Origin: Actinomycetes bacterium
GTDB taxonomy: Bacteria; Actinomycetota; Actinomycetes; Propionibacteriales; Propionibacteriaceae
Assembly: GCA_023460935.1 (NCBI GenBank)
Contig: JAEWOI010000026.1
Coordinates: 143,430-207,429 of the forward strand
Length of the DNA: 64,000 nt
Direction of reading: 5' to 3'
The first letter of the stretch is position 1. Every line of letters starts with the position of its first letter. A model generated the notes under the pieces. That model did no database searches, was not told the origin of the DNA, and saw nothing but the letters and a program-made list of their open reading frames with translations. Below are positions 62,724 through 64,000 of this stretch, piece by piece. Both the position numbers and the translations under genes were made by a program.

Positions 62724-62739
62724 AGGTTTCGGGGTCGAT

Positions 62740-62768
62740 TTGGTGGGCCGCCACCGCTGCCCTAGACT
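62740..62768 (+). promoter_or_regulatory. Promoter of rplJL: TTGGTG-17-TAGACT
   Basis: TTGGTG (62740-62745) and TAGACT (62763-62768) are exactly 17 bp apart, upstream of a long structured leader. Confidence 0.65.
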
Positions 62769-62774
62769 GATTCC

Positions 62775-62890
62775 TGCCGAAGACCGCTGGTTCTCGTCCT
62801 GGCCCGCCAGGAGGGATAAAGCCCGCGCAGGTGAAACCTGAATCACTCGCTCGAGTTGTTCGCCCTGGTTGCCTGCGCACCGGGGCTTTT
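62775..62890 (+). ncRNA. L10 leader (ribosomal protein L10 autoregulatory mRNA element) with attenuator
   Basis: The untranslated leader of rplJ is about 170 nt. It has CCGAAGACCGCTGG followed by GGCCCGCCAGGAGG and CCCGCGCAGGTGAAACC, features I recognise from actinobacterial L10 leaders, which bind the L10-L12 complex. AAAGCCCGCGCAGG (62818-62831) can pair with CCTGCGC...GGGCTTT (62872-62889), and TTTTCCTTTT follows, so the 3' part looks like an attenuator terminator that excess L10 could favour. Confidence 0.75.
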
Positions 62891-62941
62891 CCTTTTCCAG
62901 CGGTTCTCGGCGCCGAGAATCAAGAAGTGGGAAGGAGACCC

Positions 62942-63529
62942 ATGGCGAGGCCGGACAAGGCAGCCGCCGTCGCGGAGTTGGCTGAGCAGTTCAGCAGCTC
63001 GGCGGCCGCTGTGCTGACCGAGTACCGCGGACTCACCGTCAAGGACCTGAAGGCCCTGCGCCGGTCCCTGGGTGAGGATGCCACCTACGCCGTGACGAAG
63101 AACACGCTGACCATGATCGCCGCCCGCGAAGCGGGCATCGAGGGCCTCGACGAGCAGCTCGCCGGGCCCACCGCGATCACCTTCATCCGCGGTGACGTTG
63201 CCACCGTGGCCAAGGGTCTGCGTGACTTCGCCAAGGCGAACCCGCATCTGGTGATCAAGGGTGGCGTCATGGACGGTCGCGTCCTCGACGCCGACACGGT
63301 CAAGAAGCTGGCCGATCTCGAGTCTCGCGAGGTGCTCCTCGCCAAGCTCGCCGGTGCCATGAACGGCAACCTGGCCAAGGCTGTCGGCCTGTTCGCCGCA
63401 CCGCTGGCCCAGGCCGCTCGTGCGCTGGACGCCCTGAAGACCCAGAAGCAGGCCGGGGACGCCCCGGCAACCGATGCAGCGCCCGCTGCTGAGGCCACTC
63501 CCGACGCGGCTGACGCTGCATCCGAATAA
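62942..63529 (+). CDS. rplJ: 50S ribosomal protein L10
   Basis: L10 anchors the L7/L12 dimers on the ribosome and represses its own mRNA. The 195-residue product has 'VAELAEQFSSSAAAVLTEYR', 'GLTVKDLKALRRSL' and 'VTKNTLTMIAAREAG'; the Ala-rich C-terminal tail of about 25 residues is typical of actinobacteria. The ATG at 62942 follows GGGAAGGAGACC. The upstream in-frame codons belong to the leader. Confidence 0.97.
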   Translation: MARPDKAAAVAELAEQFSSSAAAVLTEYRGLTVKDLKALRRSLGEDATYAVTKNTLTMIAAREAGIEGLDEQLAGPTAITFIRGDVATVAKGLRDFAKANPHLVIKGGVMDGRVLDADTVKKLADLESREVLLAKLAGAMNGNLAKAVGLFAAPLAQAARALDALKTQKQAGDAPATDAAPAAEATPDAADAASE

Positions 63530-63547
63530 GAAGAAAGGACGCCCAAC

Positions 63548-63943
63548 ATGGCGAAGCTCTCTACTGACGAGCTCCTTGACGCCTTCAAGGAGATGACCCT
63601 GATCGAGCTCTCTGAGTTCGTGAAGCTGTTCGAGGACACCTTCGGTGTGACCGCCGCCGCTCCGGTGGCCGCCGCCGCCGCTCCGGCCGCTGCCGGTGGC
63701 GACGCCGGTGCCGCCGAGGAGGAAGAGGTCAGCAACGAGGTGGACGTGATCCTCGAGTCCGCCGGTGACAAGAAGATCCAGGTCATCAAGGAGGTGCGCG
63801 CGCTCACCAACCTCGGCCTGAAGGAGGCCAAGGACCTGGTTGAGGCCGCCCCGAAGGTCGTGCTGGAGAAGGTCGCGCGCGACGCCGCGGCCAAGGCCAA
63901 GGAGGCCCTCGAGGCCGCCGGCGCCGCGGTCTCCGTCAAGTGA
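63548..63943 (+). CDS. rplL: 50S ribosomal protein L7/L12
   Basis: L7/L12 forms the flexible stalk that recruits translation factors. The 131-residue product has the dimerising N-terminus 'MAKLSTDELLDAFKEMTLIE', an Ala/Gly hinge at about 40-60, and the C-terminal domain with 'KKIQVIKEVRALTNLGLKEA'. It lies 18 bp after rplJ with an AAGAAAGGACG ribosome site. Confidence 0.98.
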   Translation: MAKLSTDELLDAFKEMTLIELSEFVKLFEDTFGVTAAAPVAAAAAPAAAGGDAGAAEEEEVSNEVDVILESAGDKKIQVIKEVRALTNLGLKEAKDLVEAAPKVVLEKVARDAAAKAKEALEAAGAAVSVK

Positions 63944-63968
63944 CCGTCTGACCACAGCCGAAGCGGCC

Positions 63969-63990
63969 GGGGCCCCCACGGGGGGGCCCC
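63969..63990 (+). terminator. GC-rich hairpin after rplL
   Basis: GGGGCCCCC (63969-63977) can pair with GGGGGCCCC (63982-63990), 25 bp after the rplL stop. The window ends 10 bases later, so any U-tract is out of view. Confidence 0.55.
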
Positions 63991-64000
63991 CCGCGTGGGG

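Overview
The window is about 70% G+C and almost fully coding. It reads as a chromosomal core region of a high-GC actinobacterium. The evidence is the tRNA-Thr/tRNA-Met/rpmG/hadAB/murB ... tRNA-Trp/secE/nusG/rplKA/rplJL order known from mycobacteria and streptomycetes, a menaquinone reductase gene directly before a full nuoA-N operon, an MptB-like mannosyltransferase, and many TAnnnT -10 boxes placed 6-7 nt before a start codon (leaderless transcripts). A member of the Propionibacteriales is a reasonable guess, partly from the style of the palindromic repeats, but this is inference. I saw no insertion sequence, prophage, CRISPR array or rRNA.

Layout. 1-3467: N-acetylglucosamine use (end of a GntR regulator, PTS EIIC, nagB, nagA, all + strand). 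3468-8069: a 304-bp repeat-rich gap, then an overlapping CPBP protease / SWIM-SNF2 helicase pair closed by a 26-bp perfect palindrome. 8070-30173: respiration and menaquinone: menF (-), then menJ-like reductase, nuoA to nuoN, a long-chain polyprenyl diphosphate synthase, a type II NADH dehydrogenase and an amidase. 30160-35422: M13 peptidase (-), a divergent type II P-type ATPase, a GNAT acetyltransferase (-). 35462-43861 (-): a tightly overlapping operon, dicysteine upstream ORF, sirA, cysH, cysD, cysN, cbiX-like chelatase, korA, korB. 43946-51368: mannosyltransferase, enoyl-CoA hydratase family protein, xth, a PLP enzyme, YajQ, aldo/keto reductase, tRNA-Tyr, a MSMEG_6728-like protein and two small unknowns. 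51426-56177: LuxR/MalT-type regulator and fumC (-), then an alkyltransferase-like protein with a type 5 uracil-DNA glycosylase (+). 56239-64000: tRNAs, ribosomal protein genes, secE, nusG, hadAB, murB and an aminotransferase, ending just after rplL.

How it fits together. Complex I and NDH-2 both feed electrons to menaquinone. The side chain of menaquinone would be made by the polyprenyl synthase and partly reduced by the MenJ-like enzyme, and its ring pathway begins with MenF. The most striking unit is the sulfur operon. A leaderless 23-codon ORF ending in adjacent cysteine codons precedes a ferredoxin-type sulfite reductase, and the same run of overlapping genes ends in korAB, a 2-oxoacid:ferredoxin oxidoreductase. 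This suggests a cysteine-sensing attenuator that controls both sulfate assimilation and the enzyme that could supply its reduced ferredoxin. The attenuator class is known from mycobacteria; the link to KorAB is my hypothesis.
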